DNA of 64,000 nucleotides from Acidimicrobiaceae bacterium (GCA_003133325.1 PKXA01000028.1:1-64000), one strand, 5' to 3'. Counted from the stretch's first letter, positions 36,770-45,685 are shown. The notes: generated by a model not told the origin, from the sequence alone. Numbers and translations are program-made.

Positions 36770-37719
36770 TGCCGCCTCGCCGTCCACCAGGCCGATCCGG
36801 ACGAGATATCGACGGATGGTGGCCACCTCCCTCTACGCCGATCGCGGTCGAGGGAGGGCTGCAGGCACGCAGCCAGCGCGGGAGGATCGGTGACACCTGG
36901 TGGTCGCAACGCTTCATCGCCGTGCTCGAGTCGTTTGGCATCGGGAGCCGCCTCCAGCGCGGGAAGCGGTACGCGCGCGCCGGCCAGGTGCTCGGTATGG
37001 AGATCTCTCCAGGTCGGATCACCGCGTCGGTACAAGGTTCGCGGGCCAAGCCGTACCGGGTCTTCATCGAGACCAACGCCCTCACCACGGCCGAGTGGGA
37101 TGCGGTTGAGGCCGTCATGGCGTCGAGCGCGATCTTTGTGGCCATGCTCCTGGCTGACGAGATGCCCGAGGAGATCGAGGAGGCATGCGCCAGCTCGTCG
37201 GTTTCGCTGTTCCCCGCGTCGGCAAACGAGCTCGATTCGGCATGCTCGTGCCCGGACTGGGAGAACCCGTGCAAGCACATTGCGGCGGTCTTCTTTTTGT
37301 TGGCGGAAGCCTTCGATCGCGATCCATTTCTCATTTTTGCCTGGCGCGGCCGAGGCAAAGAAGAACTCCTCGCTGGCTTGAGGGCACGCCGGCGTAGCTC
37401 GGACTCGAGCGACGGACCCGATCCGGACGCGATGACCGAGGTTCCTGACGCCGGGCGGTTCGGGTGGCCCGTAGCTGATCCCGGGCGCATCGACGCCCAG
37501 CAGCAGGCTGACCCGATGTTTCTGTGGGGAGGTGATCTGGATTTGGGAGCCATCGAGATTCGGCCACGCCTGGCCGTCGCTCCCGATCTGGTCCTTCGTC
37601 AGCTTGACCCTTCGCCGCTCATCGGAGACGCAGTGCGGATCACCGAGGAACTCCGTTCGCTCTACGAGGCAATCACGAGCGGTGCCGCCGCCCTGGCCCT
37701 CGGCGACACATCGTTGTAA
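36769..37719 (+). CDS. SWIM zinc-finger protein, helicase partner
   Basis: A 316-residue protein with a SWIM motif CxCx(6)CxH (CSCPDWENPCKH, about residues 162-173) for zinc and DNA or protein binding. The N-terminus (WWSQRFIAVLESFGIGSRLQRGKRYARAG) is the conserved block of SWIM proteins linked to SNF2 ATPases. It overlaps the helicase stop by one base and is surely co-translated. It ends 13 bases before the convergent methyltransferase gene. Confidence 0.9.
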   Translation: MPPRRPPGRSGRDIDGWWPPPSTPIAVEGGLQARSQRGRIGDTWWSQRFIAVLESFGIGSRLQRGKRYARAGQVLGMEISPGRITASVQGSRAKPYRVFIETNALTTAEWDAVEAVMASSAIFVAMLLADEMPEEIEEACASSSVSLFPASANELDSACSCPDWENPCKHIAAVFFLLAEAFDRDPFLIFAWRGRGKEELLAGLRARRRSSDSSDGPDPDAMTEVPDAGRFGWPVADPGRIDAQQQADPMFLWGGDLDLGAIEIRPRLAVAPDLVLRQLDPSPLIGDAVRITEELRSLYEAITSGAAALALGDTSL

Positions 37720-37732
37720 CCACGGGCCAGTG

Positions 37733-38350
37733 CTACTCGGGATTGACCGCGGCCCCCCGGGTGAACCAACTCCAGGGTTTCGGGCCGATGCCGTACTGCT
37801 GTGCCACGTCCTCGATGACGAAGCCGGCGCGTTCCACCAGGGAGACGGGGTTCCGGGTGAGGTGGCAGCCATCGGCCAGCCGACGCTGCAGTGGCTCGAA
37901 CCGGCGCTGCCATGCCGCCACACCGGGATCGGGGGCAAGGCCATGTTCGAGGAAGTGGAACTGGCCCCCGGGGCGAAGCACGCGCCGCACCTCTGCAAGC
38001 GCGGCGCCGGGATCGGGAATCGTGCACAGAGCGAAGGTGCACAAGGCGTTGTCACAGCTGTCATCGGGGAGGGGAATCGACTGGCCGTCGAGCCCGACGC
38101 GCTCGATCGCGACTGCTGACCGACTGATGCGCTTTCCCGCAATCCGGAAGGCTATGGCGGAGGGCTCGACGGCCAAGACTCGTTCGATGGACGATGGGTA
38201 GTAGTCGATATTGAGGCCCGAACCGAATCCGATCTCGAGGACCCGTCCCGACAACCCTGCGGTCACCTCGACACGCCACCGACGCAGTCCGGCTGTACCG
38301 CACGCCCGATCCACCAGCCTGGGGAGGATCCGTTCTCGGTAGAAGCCCAC
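37733..38350 (-). CDS. Class I SAM-dependent methyltransferase
   Basis: A 205-residue methyltransferase. Motif I is VLEIGFGSGLNIDYY (about 37-51); the acidic residue of the ribose loop is in AVEPS, motif IV region DNALCTFALCTIPDP, and post-motif VRRVLRPGGQFHFLEH. This set is typical of the UbiE-like/phosphatidylethanolamine-methyltransferase-like group, but the substrate is not evident. Convergent with the SWIM gene. Confidence 0.85.
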   Translation of the reverse strand: MGFYRERILPRLVDRACGTAGLRRWRVEVTAGLSGRVLEIGFGSGLNIDYYPSSIERVLAVEPSAIAFRIAGKRISRSAVAIERVGLDGQSIPLPDDSCDNALCTFALCTIPDPGAALAEVRRVLRPGGQFHFLEHGLAPDPGVAAWQRRFEPLQRRLADGCHLTRNPVSLVERAGFVIEDVAQQYGIGPKPWSWFTRGAAVNPE

Positions 38351-38467
38351 GTTGCCAGGATATCGAGGCGGCGTTGCCAGGGAAGGGTCATCCGGGCACG
38401 GTTGCGGTCGGCAGGCGATGCGGTTCGGCCGATGCGGTTCGGCCGATGCGGTGCGCGTCTTGATGGA

Positions 38468-38935
38468 CTAGGTGAAGATGATCTCGCCTCCGGCGGCCAT
38501 GGCGTAGAACTCACCGACGGTGATGATGTCCATGACCTGTTCGATCAGGTCATCCTTGGCGAGCTCGAACAGATCCGTCGACGCCTTGCACGCGTAGATC
38601 CCAGCACCGGTGTCCGCGATCATTTCGACGAACTCATGGATGGGGGGAATGTCGAGCTTCTCCATCTTCTTCTCGAGGTAGTGGGTCATCACCGAGGACA
38701 CACCGGGCAGACCACCGGCCATCGTGGCCAAATGCAGTCCGGGGTTGCCGACGGTGGCCACTTTGATGTGGTCGATCGTGGAGCGATGCACGACATCGAG
38801 GCCGAAGAAGGTGAAGAACAAGTTGGCCTCGATCCCTTCGGCGCGGGCACCGTTTGCCATGATCAGCGCCGGATAGACACCTTCCAGTGAGCCCTTCGAG
38901 ACGATGATCGACACCTTTTGGATCGGATCGCTCAT
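38468..38935 (-). CDS. DsrE2-like sulfur carrier protein
   Basis: A 155-residue DsrE/DsrF-superfamily protein of the DsrE2 type. The likely persulfide-carrying residue is C116 (AGIYACKASTDLF). The N-terminal KVSIIVSKGSLEGVYPALIM strand and the hydrophobic LFFTFFGLDVV segment are typical. A near-perfect AAAGGAGG ribosome site precedes the ATG at 38935. It lies downstream of a DsrC/TusE-like gene and an SQR-like gene on the same strand, so it probably relays sulfane sulfur produced from sulfide. No dsrAB sulfite reductase is in the window. Confidence 0.88.
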   Translation of the reverse strand: MSDPIQKVSIIVSKGSLEGVYPALIMANGARAEGIEANLFFTFFGLDVVHRSTIDHIKVATVGNPGLHLATMAGGLPGVSSVMTHYLEKKMEKLDIPPIHEFVEMIADTGAGIYACKASTDLFELAKDDLIEQVMDIITVGEFYAMAAGGEIIFT

Positions 38936-38973
38936 GATGCATCCTCCTTTGTGGGCAGAGACTCGATGAGCGG

Positions 38974-39291
38974 CTAGATGCAGCCGCGTGGCTTGGGAAT
39001 ACCGGCAATCTTTGCGGCCATCTTGGCCGGCCCCTTGGGGAACAGCTGATAGAGCTCCTTCACCGACACCCCGGAGGTCTTGCCGAGGACACGAACGGTC
39101 GGCCCGGTTCCCTTCTCGGTGTATTCGGTCCGCATGAACTTGATGACCTGCCAGTGCGGCTCGGTGAGTTCGTCGACACCTTGGGCTCGGGCGATCTCGG
39201 GCGCCATGGCTTCGGTCCACTGGCTGGGGTCTTCGAAGAACCCTTCGTCATTGAGCGTGACGGCCGTTCCGGCGTAGTTGGCAATGGGCAT
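38974..39291 (-). CDS. DsrC/TusE-family sulfur carrier
   Basis: A 105-residue DsrC-family protein. The swinging C-terminal arm is intact (LFPKGPAKMAAKIAGIPKPR then GCI) with the penultimate cysteine C104. The second cysteine of true DsrC, eleven residues earlier, is replaced by A93, so the protein is of the single-cysteine (TusE/RspA-like) kind that transfers persulfide rather than forming the intramolecular trisulfide of dissimilatory DsrC. It sits between the SQR-like and DsrE2-like genes, forming a sulfur relay operon. Confidence 0.9.
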   Translation of the reverse strand: MPIANYAGTAVTLNDEGFFEDPSQWTEAMAPEIARAQGVDELTEPHWQVIKFMRTEYTEKGTGPTVRVLGKTSGVSVKELYQLFPKGPAKMAAKIAGIPKPRGCI

Positions 39292-39333
39292 GGGCGGCTC
39301 CTTATCCGTCGGTCGATCGGGTGGTGCGCAGTC

Positions 39334-40581
39334 TCATCGAGCGGCCTCGATGTCCTTGCCCCGGACGGGCATTGCCGAGCCAACACCGGGGAGGTCACGG
39401 CCCGGAAGCAGGCTGTGCCAGTACAGCGGCTGGAACATCAGCTTTCCCAGGTGGTTGAGCCGGGACTCCTTCAGGAGGGGCAGGCCCACCGAGGTGGGGA
39501 AGTGCCCGGGGAGCGGCTCGGTGTCGTAGTTGAAGTCGATCAGCAATGCTTTGCCGAACCCGGTCTCGATGAAGCAGTTGGTGTGCCCGTCGAAACTGCC
39601 GTCGAGGGGCTCGTTGGTCAGGAAGCGCCGGATGTTCTCGACCAGGACCTCCCCTTCGAAGTGAGTGACCGATCCTGCCTTGGAGGTGGGGATGCCGGCG
39701 GCGTCGCCGATGGCGAAGATGTTGGGTTTGGCGGCGGACTGCAGCGTGTGCTCGTCGACCAGCACGAAGCCCAGTTCGTCCCCGAGGCCCGGAGATCTCC
39801 CCACGTAGCTCGCCCCGCCGTGCAGAGGCACGACCACAGCCAGGTCGAAACCGACCTCGCGCTGGTCGTAGGACACCAGGCGCCCGCCGGGCCCGTCGAC
39901 CTCGCCGGTGTTGAACTCGGTCACGAGTGCCACGCCCTTCTCCTCGAGCAGCCCGGCCAGCCTCTGGGACGCCACCGGCTTGGTGAAGGCGCCGTCAAGC
40001 GGGGTCACGTAGGTCAGTTCGACATGCTCACGGATACCGACCTGTTGGAAGAACCAGTCGGCCAGAAAACAGAATTCAAGAGGGGCAACCGGGCACTTGA
40101 TGGGCATATCGACCACGTTGACCACCACCCGCCCACCATCGAACGCCTCAAGGGCGTTATGCAGGCCAGCAGCTCCAGCGACGTCATAGAACGTGAAGAC
40201 CTTCTCCATCCACCCTGGCCCGGTGAGACCCTCGGTCTCCTCCTCGACCAGGATGGAGCCGGTGGCAATGACCAACACGTCGTAGTCGAGCACCGTCCCG
40301 TCCTCGAGGTGCACGCAGTCCCCACCCACGTCTACGCGGTCGACCGGAACCTGGCGGAACTCGATATCGTTGTGTAGTTGGTGACGTCGGGAGCGGACGA
40401 TCTCCTCCGGGTGCGCCAATCCGAACGGAACGAAGAGCAGCCCCGGTTGGTACACGTGGTCGTCGTTCTGATCGACCACCACAATCTCGGCTTCTTCTTT
40501 TGGGTAAACGCGCCGCAGGCGGTTTGCGCTGAGGGTGCCCCCAGTGCCACCGCCAAGGATCACGATTCGCTTGGTCACCAT
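39334..40581 (-). CDS. SQR-like FAD-dependent oxidoreductase
   Basis: A 415-residue flavoprotein of the sulfide:quinone oxidoreductase superfamily. FAD binding: IVILGGGTGGTLSANRLRR at about 6-24, and ATGSI near 106-110, and FAIGDAAGIPTSKAGSVTH in the C-terminal half. C163 in MPIKCPVAP matches the conserved active-site cysteine position of several SQR types, with C171 nearby; the three-cysteine arrangement of type I enzymes is not complete. It heads a leftward operon with the DsrC-like and DsrE2-like carriers, suggesting that its product sulfane sulfur is passed to them. The start lies about 225 bases from a CstR-type operator. Confidence 0.8.
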   Translation of the reverse strand: MVTKRIVILGGGTGGTLSANRLRRVYPKEEAEIVVVDQNDDHVYQPGLLFVPFGLAHPEEIVRSRRHQLHNDIEFRQVPVDRVDVGGDCVHLEDGTVLDYDVLVIATGSILVEEETEGLTGPGWMEKVFTFYDVAGAAGLHNALEAFDGGRVVVNVVDMPIKCPVAPLEFCFLADWFFQQVGIREHVELTYVTPLDGAFTKPVASQRLAGLLEEKGVALVTEFNTGEVDGPGGRLVSYDQREVGFDLAVVVPLHGGASYVGRSPGLGDELGFVLVDEHTLQSAAKPNIFAIGDAAGIPTSKAGSVTHFEGEVLVENIRRFLTNEPLDGSFDGHTNCFIETGFGKALLIDFNYDTEPLPGHFPTSVGLPLLKESRLNHLGKLMFQPLYWHSLLPGRDLPGVGSAMPVRGKDIEAAR

Positions 40582-40806
40582 CCCATCGTGGGATAGCGCT
40601 ACACCGAGGGGTAGGGTCCTTCGTCACCTCTTTGGCTCGGCGGACGGTGGGTCGCCTCAAGGGCAGGCGCCCGTCGGGCTGTCACCCACCTGGTAGGCAT
40701 GGTCACTCAGGCTCGAGGGGTACTTAGTGCACCGCCGCCAATTCTCCTCGGGCGAAGCCACGCGGCACATGGGAATAGGACCGCAGCTGAACTGTTATAT
40801 CTCAAG

Positions 40807-40822
40807 TACCCCCCTGGGTATA
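40807..40822. promoter_or_regulatory. CsoR/CstR-type operator, site 1
   Basis: TACCCCCCTGGGTATA contains the inverted repeat TACCC-N4-GGGTA typical of CsoR/CstR-family operators. It follows a -10-like TTATAT at 40795-40800, so binding would block transcription of the DUF2892 operon and perhaps the divergent SQR operon. The same 16 bases occur at 45715-45730. Confidence 0.7.
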
Positions 40823-40845
40823 TGAGAAGGGCAAAGGAGACTGAC

Positions 40846-41061
40846 GTGACCGTGGTGGACTTCATGAGAGGCAGCACCGGCCGGGCGGCCCGGACTGTCG
40901 TCGGACTGGCCATGATTGCCATCGGATTGGTCATGGGCGGGGGGTGGTTGGCAGTGTCGATCGTCGGCCTTGTGCCACTGGCGGCCAGCGCCCTCGGGTT
41001 GTGTCTCCTCGCGCCGCTGTTTAACCTGCCGCTGCGTGGAACCGGCTCGCCGGGTACTTGA
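40846..41061 (+). CDS. DUF2892 small membrane protein
   Basis: A 71-residue protein with two hydrophobic helices (ARTVVGLAMIAIGLVM and WLAVSIVGLVPLAASALGLC). It matches the DUF2892 (YgaP C-terminal-like) family, often next to rhodanese and sulfide-oxidation genes. The GTG at 40846 is chosen because AAAGGAG lies 7 bases ahead; the open frame extends upstream through the operator and has no protein character there. It is 3 bases ahead of the methyltransferase gene. Confidence 0.8.
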   Translation: MTVVDFMRGSTGRAARTVVGLAMIAIGLVMGGGWLAVSIVGLVPLAASALGLCLLAPLFNLPLRGTGSPGT

Positions 41062-41064
41062 TCG

Positions 41065-41670
41065 GTGGATCGACACCAGTGGGATGAGCGCTACGGCGGA
41101 GCCGAGTTGGTGTGGACGAGTACGCCCAACCAGTTCCTCGTCTCTGAGGTCGTCGGCCTCCCACCGGGTCGGGCGGTGGACCTTGCCCGTGGTGAGGGCC
41201 GCAACGCGGTGTGGCTCGCCGAGCAGGGTTGGCAGGTGACGGGAGTGGACTTCTCGCCGGTAGGGCTGGCCAAAGGCCGGCGGCTCGCCGAACTGCGGAA
41301 CGTCGAGGTTGCCTGGGCCGAGTCCGCGGTGGACGAGTGGACACCCCCGCCAGAGGGCTTCGATCTGGTCGCCGTCTTCTATCTACAGTTGCCACAACCG
41401 GAACGCTCGGCGGCGCTTGAGGTGGCTGCCTCGGCCCTGGCGCCCGGAGGCACGCTGCTGGTCGTGGCCCACGATCACGACAATCTGACCAGGGGCTTCG
41501 GTGGTCCGCCCAATGCCGACGTTCTCTACCGCGTCACCGACGTCACCGACGTCGCTGTTGCGGCCGGCTTGACCGTGCAGCGAGCCGACCAGGTGATCCG
41601 GGTTGTGGACACCGATGCGGGGCCCAAGGAGGCAATCGACACCCTGGTCAGGGCGAAGCGGCCAGCGTGA
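41065..41670 (+). CDS. SAM-dependent methyltransferase, TehB-like
   Basis: A 201-residue methyltransferase starting at GTG. It carries WDERYGGAELVWTSTPNQFL at the N-terminus and motif I AVDLARGEGRNAVWLAEQGW, followed by GVDFSPVGLAKGR. This is the pattern of TehB/thiopurine-type methyltransferases, which methylate chalcogen compounds or small thiols in some bacteria. The usual Cys/Gly of DLACGEGRN is Arg here. Co-transcription with DUF2892 under a CstR-type operator suggests a role in sulfur stress (inference). Confidence 0.82.
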   Translation: MDRHQWDERYGGAELVWTSTPNQFLVSEVVGLPPGRAVDLARGEGRNAVWLAEQGWQVTGVDFSPVGLAKGRRLAELRNVEVAWAESAVDEWTPPPEGFDLVAVFYLQLPQPERSAALEVAASALAPGGTLLVVAHDHDNLTRGFGGPPNADVLYRVTDVTDVAVAAGLTVQRADQVIRVVDTDAGPKEAIDTLVRAKRPA

Positions 41671-41756
41671 AGTGATGCAACCACCAGCGGGCCGGTCAAA
41701 GAGAGCTGAGACCTGCAGTGTCTCGTTCCACAAGGGGCAGTCGCGGAGGACCCAGC

Positions 41757-42437
41757 ATGGAATTCTATGGTGTCGCCGAGAATCACCTACCTCCGACGGC
41801 GTCGGTGCTCGCCGTTTGCGCTCATCCTGACGATGAGAGTTTCGGCTTGGGAGCAGCGCTGAGCTCGTGGGCTGAGCAGGGCACCCGCACCTCCGTCCTG
41901 TGCTTCACCCACGGCGAGGCCTCCACCCTCGGAACCGCGGACGGCAATCTGCATCGGCTTCGGGAGAAGGAACTGGCTGTGGCCGCCGACGAGCTCGGGG
42001 TCGCGACGGTCCGTCTTCTCGAGCACCCGGATGGCCGACTCACCGAAGAGCCGATCGAACAGCTGTCCTCGGAGCTCCGCCGAGCTCTCGCACTGGTTGG
42101 AGCGAGTCTTCTTCTGGTGTTCGACGAAGGCGGGATCACCGGACACACCGATCATGTCCGGGCCACCGAGGTCGCCACTGCTGTCGCCAGCGACGTCAGC
42201 ATCCCGGTGCTGGCATGGACCCTTTCTGAAGCGGTCGCCGATCAGCTCAACGATCAATTCGAGACGTCTTTCGTCGGGCGTCGATCCGAGGACATCGACA
42301 TGGTCGTCGAGGTCGACCGTGTTCGCCAGCATCGGGCCATTCGATGCCATGCCAGCCAGTCCAACGAGAACCCCGTGCTCTGGCGTCGCCTCGAACTGCA
42401 GGGCAATCAGGAGGCATTCCGCTGGCTCGGCCGTTGA
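41757..42437 (+). CDS. PIG-L family deacetylase
   Basis: A 226-residue zinc deacetylase of the GlcNAc-PI/MshB/BshB type. Zinc ligands are in AHPDDE (about 24-29) and HTDH (about 131-134). ATG 41757 has GGAGGA 7 bases ahead. Actinobacterial homologues deacetylate GlcNAc-Ins (mycothiol pathway) or mycothiol conjugates. Location beside sulfur genes hints at thiol chemistry, but the substrate is open. The gene converges with the Nudix gene. Confidence 0.85.
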   Translation: MEFYGVAENHLPPTASVLAVCAHPDDESFGLGAALSSWAEQGTRTSVLCFTHGEASTLGTADGNLHRLREKELAVAADELGVATVRLLEHPDGRLTEEPIEQLSSELRRALALVGASLLLVFDEGGITGHTDHVRATEVATAVASDVSIPVLAWTLSEAVADQLNDQFETSFVGRRSEDIDMVVEVDRVRQHRAIRCHASQSNENPVLWRRLELQGNQEAFRWLGR

Positions 42438-42552
42438 GGGGTGCCACGGTTTGGTTTCCCGCCTTCGCTCTCCGGCCGGTCGAAACCGATTGCTGGCGAT
42501 GACTACGAGGAGTCTGATCACGAGCGAGCCGGTGCCGGGCCGTGCCTTGGTG

Positions 42553-43029
42553 CTACGAACGCACCAGTCGGTGCTTGAGGAGGAAGTCTCGCTGCTCAGT
42601 GTGCATCCGGTCCGGTAGCGCGGCGAACCACGACCGCCGGTCTCCGACCGTGGTGAGCGGATCTTCCTCGACGTGGCACAAGAAGGCCAACCCGACCGGG
42701 GAGTCCAAACCGTTCAGATAGTGGCTCGGGTATTCGATGTAGCCCAAGAATGGCCCCACCGAGACGTCGAGACCGAGTTCGTTGGCGGCGACCCGCTTGA
42801 CGGCGACGACTAGTGGCTCCCCGAACCGCACGGTGCCACCGGGGATGTGCCACAGACCCGCACATGGCCCGGGCTCGCGTCGAGTGAGCAGAATTCCTTG
42901 CGAGGACTCGACGACCACCTCCACCGTCAGGCGAGGGACCCTGGCATAGATGGAGTGGAACTCAGCCTCCGACAGCGCCATGTCGCCTCTCGGCGGACCG
43001 GTGCCCGACTCGGAGGCCGAATCCTGCAT
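42553..43029 (-). CDS. Nudix hydrolase, GDP-mannose-hydrolase-like
   Basis: A 158-residue Nudix protein. The Nudix helix reads GGTVRFGEPLVVAVKRVAAN then ELG, where the usual R-E-x-x-E-E is changed to R-V-A-A-N-E. This degeneracy is characteristic of GDP-mannose mannosyl hydrolases, which lack one catalytic glutamate. The start ATG at 43029 overlaps the AhpD-like gene stop (TGATG); an internal ATG at 42981 (MALSEAEF) is the alternative. It is last in the MMPL-AhpD-Nudix operon. Confidence 0.8.
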   Translation of the reverse strand: MQDSASESGTGPPRGDMALSEAEFHSIYARVPRLTVEVVVESSQGILLTRREPGPCAGLWHIPGGTVRFGEPLVVAVKRVAANELGLDVSVGPFLGYIEYPSHYLNGLDSPVGLAFLCHVEEDPLTTVGDRRSWFAALPDRMHTEQRDFLLKHRLVRS

Positions 43030-43379
43030 CACTCCGGCTGGGAAGCGGAAAACTCGTGGTAGGCGGCCCAGGCCCGGGGTCCATAGACAGTGGCGGTGCC
43101 CCCATCCATGAGCAGGGCCACGGACAGCGATTCTGCCACCTCCTCGGGCGTCGCCCCATGAGCGGCGGCCGCCTTGGCGTGGGCAGCGATGCACCCGTCG
43201 CATTGCTTCACCACGGCGATCACCAGCGCCATCAGCTCCTTTATCCGACGGCTGAGGGCACCGTCGGCGATGGCGGCGTCGTGCATCTGGGCAAAGCCGG
43301 CCCATGCATCAGGCGCAGCCTTGCGCAACTCGCGGGTTGGCACTCGCAGTTCGTCCAAGACTTCTTTTGCACTTCCCAT
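43029..43379 (-). CDS. AhpD/carboxymuconolactone decarboxylase-like protein
   Basis: A 116-residue AhpD-superfamily protein. The redox motif is CDGCIAAHAKAA (about residues 60-71), with the C-x-x-C...H arrangement used by alkylhydroperoxidase D-like proteins. A strong AAGGAG precedes the ATG. It is flanked by an MMPL transporter upstream and a Nudix gene downstream on the same strand, within reach of the CstR-type operators, so a peroxide or persulfide reductase role is plausible. Confidence 0.85.
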   Translation of the reverse strand: MGSAKEVLDELRVPTRELRKAAPDAWAGFAQMHDAAIADGALSRRIKELMALVIAVVKQCDGCIAAHAKAAAAHGATPEEVAESLSVALLMDGGTATVYGPRAWAAYHEFSASQPE

Positions 43380-43450
43380 TTCTTCAGCTCCTTATTGGTC
43401 GATATTGTGACAGGTCGTTGGTCCTGGCGGGTCCTGGCGGTCGGACCCGG

Positions 43451-45655
43451 TCAATCGTGGGCAAAACGCACTTGCGGGAGCACTCGTCGCAACCACGCCG
43501 GCTGCCACCATGCCGCGCTCTTCGTGAGACGAAGGAGCACCGGCAGTAGGAGCAGACGGACCAAGAGGGCATCGAGCAGGACGGCGACACCGAGAATGAT
43601 GCCCATCTCCTTGGGCGGGAGCGGGCCGGAGAGGGCGAAGGTGAAGAACACCGCCACCATCACCGCCGCCGCCGCGAAGATCACCCGTCCGGAGTGGGCC
43701 AAGCCGTTGACCATGGCATCTTTGGGATCACCGGATCGCTCGTAGTGCTCTTTGGCGCTCGAGAGGAGGAACACGGTGTAGTCCATCGAGATGGCGAAGA
43801 TCATGGCGAAGAAGAACACCGGTCCCCAGGCGTCGAGGAACCCTTGGGGGGTGAAGCCCAACAACTGGTGGAGCCACCCGTTTTGGAAGATCAACCGCGC
43901 CACCCCGAAGGCGGCGCCGGTGGCCAACAGGCTGGTGAGCACCCCGAGCGCGGCGATCAGCGGCGCCTGCAGGGCCACCAGCAGCACCAGGAAGCCCAGT
44001 AGCAGCACCAGCCCGATGACCAAGGGCGTCTTGGCGGCCAACGCTGCCTGAAGGTCGTGGCTCTCGGCGGCAGCCCCGCCGACCAGCGAGCCCTGGGGCA
44101 GGGTTCCCCGCAAGCGGTCGATGGTGGTGCCGACCGAGGGCGACGAGGGGTCGGCGTTGGGCACGGCTCCGATCATGACCAGATCCGAAGAGGGCGACTG
44201 TTGGGCGGGCAGAGCCGCGGCGATGCCCGGGTCATGGGCCAGTACGGCCTCGGCTGCTGCCGCGTGCGCCTGCGTCGTGATGATCTGGACCTGCCCGGGG
44301 GCACCGGGGCCGAACGCGGACTGCACGAGCTCATAGCCGACCCGGGCGGAGTCCGACGACGGCACCACCTTGATCGACGGCATGGCGGTCCGCAGGCCGA
44401 TGACCGGCGCCGCCAGCAGGACGAGAACGGCGAGCGCCACTCCTCCGAAGAGCCAGGGGCGGCGCCAAAGCAGGTCAGCCCACCGCGCAAACCGCTCAGA
44501 GCGGTGCTCACCGGAATGGACCCAGGGGAGGGAAAGGGCATCGACCCGATCACCAAGTTTTCCCAGAACGGCCGGCAGCAATGTCAAGGTGGCCAGGAGC
44601 ACGAAGAACACCGACAGCATGATGCCGGCGGCCATCGACTGGAACGCGGGGGCGGGGACCAGCATCACCGTCGAAAGTGCGATGAGCACGGTGAGGCCCG
44701 AGAAGAGCACCGCCTTGCCCGCAGTGTCCATGGTCTCGGCCACTGATTCTCTGACGTGGCGATGGCGCCCGAAGTGCGCACCCCGAAAACGCACCACGAT
44801 GAAGAGCGCGTAGTCGATCCCGAGGGCCAGAGCGAACATCAGGGCGAAGTTCATGGCCCAAATGGAGATGGGGGTGAGGTGGGTGAGCAGGTCGAGGAGG
44901 CCCGCCGCGCTCAACAGTCCGACCAGTGTCAACAAGAGTGGCAATCCCGCAGCAACCAGAGATCCGAAGGCCAGCAGCAGGATCACCAGGGTCACCGGCC
45001 ATGAGATCATTTCCGAGCGCAGCATGGCGGTACGGTTGGCCGTGTTGAAATCCGACCAGAGCACCGACGCACCGGTGGCGGCGACGGTCACTCCACTCCC
45101 GCTCAGCTGACGCAGTGGCTGTTGGAGGGCGTCGGCGGCCCGCACCATGGTGTTGGGGTCGGCGGCCGCGCCGCCCAGGATGACGGCGGTCCTCCCATCG
45201 GCGCTGATCGAGACCCCGGGCTGGGGTGCGAGGACACGGCTGATACGCGGGTCCGCGGCCAGGATCTTCTCGGCGCGAGCCACCACGGCCTGCACCGGCG
45301 GGCTCGAGATCGGGCGATCAGCATGCACAACGACTTCGATCGCCGAACTGGCCTGTCCGCCGAAGTTCTCCTGTGCCAGGTTGCGGACCTGCACCGACTG
45401 CGATCCGTCGGCCTGCCAACCGGCACCGCTCAGGGCGTGCTCGACGCTCGGAGCGAAGACGGCCAAGACAGCGACGATGGCCAGCCAGGACAAGAACACC
45501 GATCCTCGATGGGACGCCGACCATCGGCCGAGTCTCCCGAGCGGGCCGGCACCGCTGGGCGGTGGAGTGCCATCGGTCGCCGGGTGGAGAGCGTCTTCGT
45601 CGGGACGGGCCGGATCATTGACGGCGGCCGTCGATGAGGTCGGGAGATGAACCAT
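43451..45655 (-). CDS. MMPL/RND-type membrane transporter
   Basis: A 734-residue MMPL-family transporter with two similar halves, each with one helix, a large extracytoplasmic loop and five further helices. Typical segments are LALGIDYALFIVVRFR in the first half and FAISMDYTVFLLSSAKEHYE in the second, plus the VSADGRTAVILGG type loop. Such proteins export lipids or small molecules by proton motive force. The ATG at 45655 gives a Pro/Ala-rich cytoplasmic start; no strong ribosome site is seen. It is divergent from thioredoxin, and two CstR-type sites lie between them, suggesting sulfide or persulfide control. Confidence 0.88.
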   Translation of the reverse strand: MVHLPTSSTAAVNDPARPDEDALHPATDGTPPPSGAGPLGRLGRWSASHRGSVFLSWLAIVAVLAVFAPSVEHALSGAGWQADGSQSVQVRNLAQENFGGQASSAIEVVVHADRPISSPPVQAVVARAEKILAADPRISRVLAPQPGVSISADGRTAVILGGAAADPNTMVRAADALQQPLRQLSGSGVTVAATGASVLWSDFNTANRTAMLRSEMISWPVTLVILLLAFGSLVAAGLPLLLTLVGLLSAAGLLDLLTHLTPISIWAMNFALMFALALGIDYALFIVVRFRGAHFGRHRHVRESVAETMDTAGKAVLFSGLTVLIALSTVMLVPAPAFQSMAAGIMLSVFFVLLATLTLLPAVLGKLGDRVDALSLPWVHSGEHRSERFARWADLLWRRPWLFGGVALAVLVLLAAPVIGLRTAMPSIKVVPSSDSARVGYELVQSAFGPGAPGQVQIITTQAHAAAAEAVLAHDPGIAAALPAQQSPSSDLVMIGAVPNADPSSPSVGTTIDRLRGTLPQGSLVGGAAAESHDLQAALAAKTPLVIGLVLLLGFLVLLVALQAPLIAALGVLTSLLATGAAFGVARLIFQNGWLHQLLGFTPQGFLDAWGPVFFFAMIFAISMDYTVFLLSSAKEHYERSGDPKDAMVNGLAHSGRVIFAAAAVMVAVFFTFALSGPLPPKEMGIILGVAVLLDALLVRLLLLPVLLRLTKSAAWWQPAWLRRVLPQVRFAHD

Positions 45656-45669
45656 TGCGTCAGTAAACC

Positions 45670-45685
45670 ATACGGGGTAGGGTAT
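45670..45685. promoter_or_regulatory. CsoR/CstR-type operator, weaker site
   Basis: ATACGGGGTAGGGTAT keeps the outer half-sites ATAC and GGGTAT and the same 16-base length as the strong sites but has a different centre. It lies 15 bases ahead of the MMPL start codon, on the leftward side of the divergent promoter region. Confidence 0.45.

Noticed and set aside
39154..40377. 407-codon plus-strand frame
   Set aside because: Antisense to the SQR-like and DsrC-like genes, both with clear catalytic residues.
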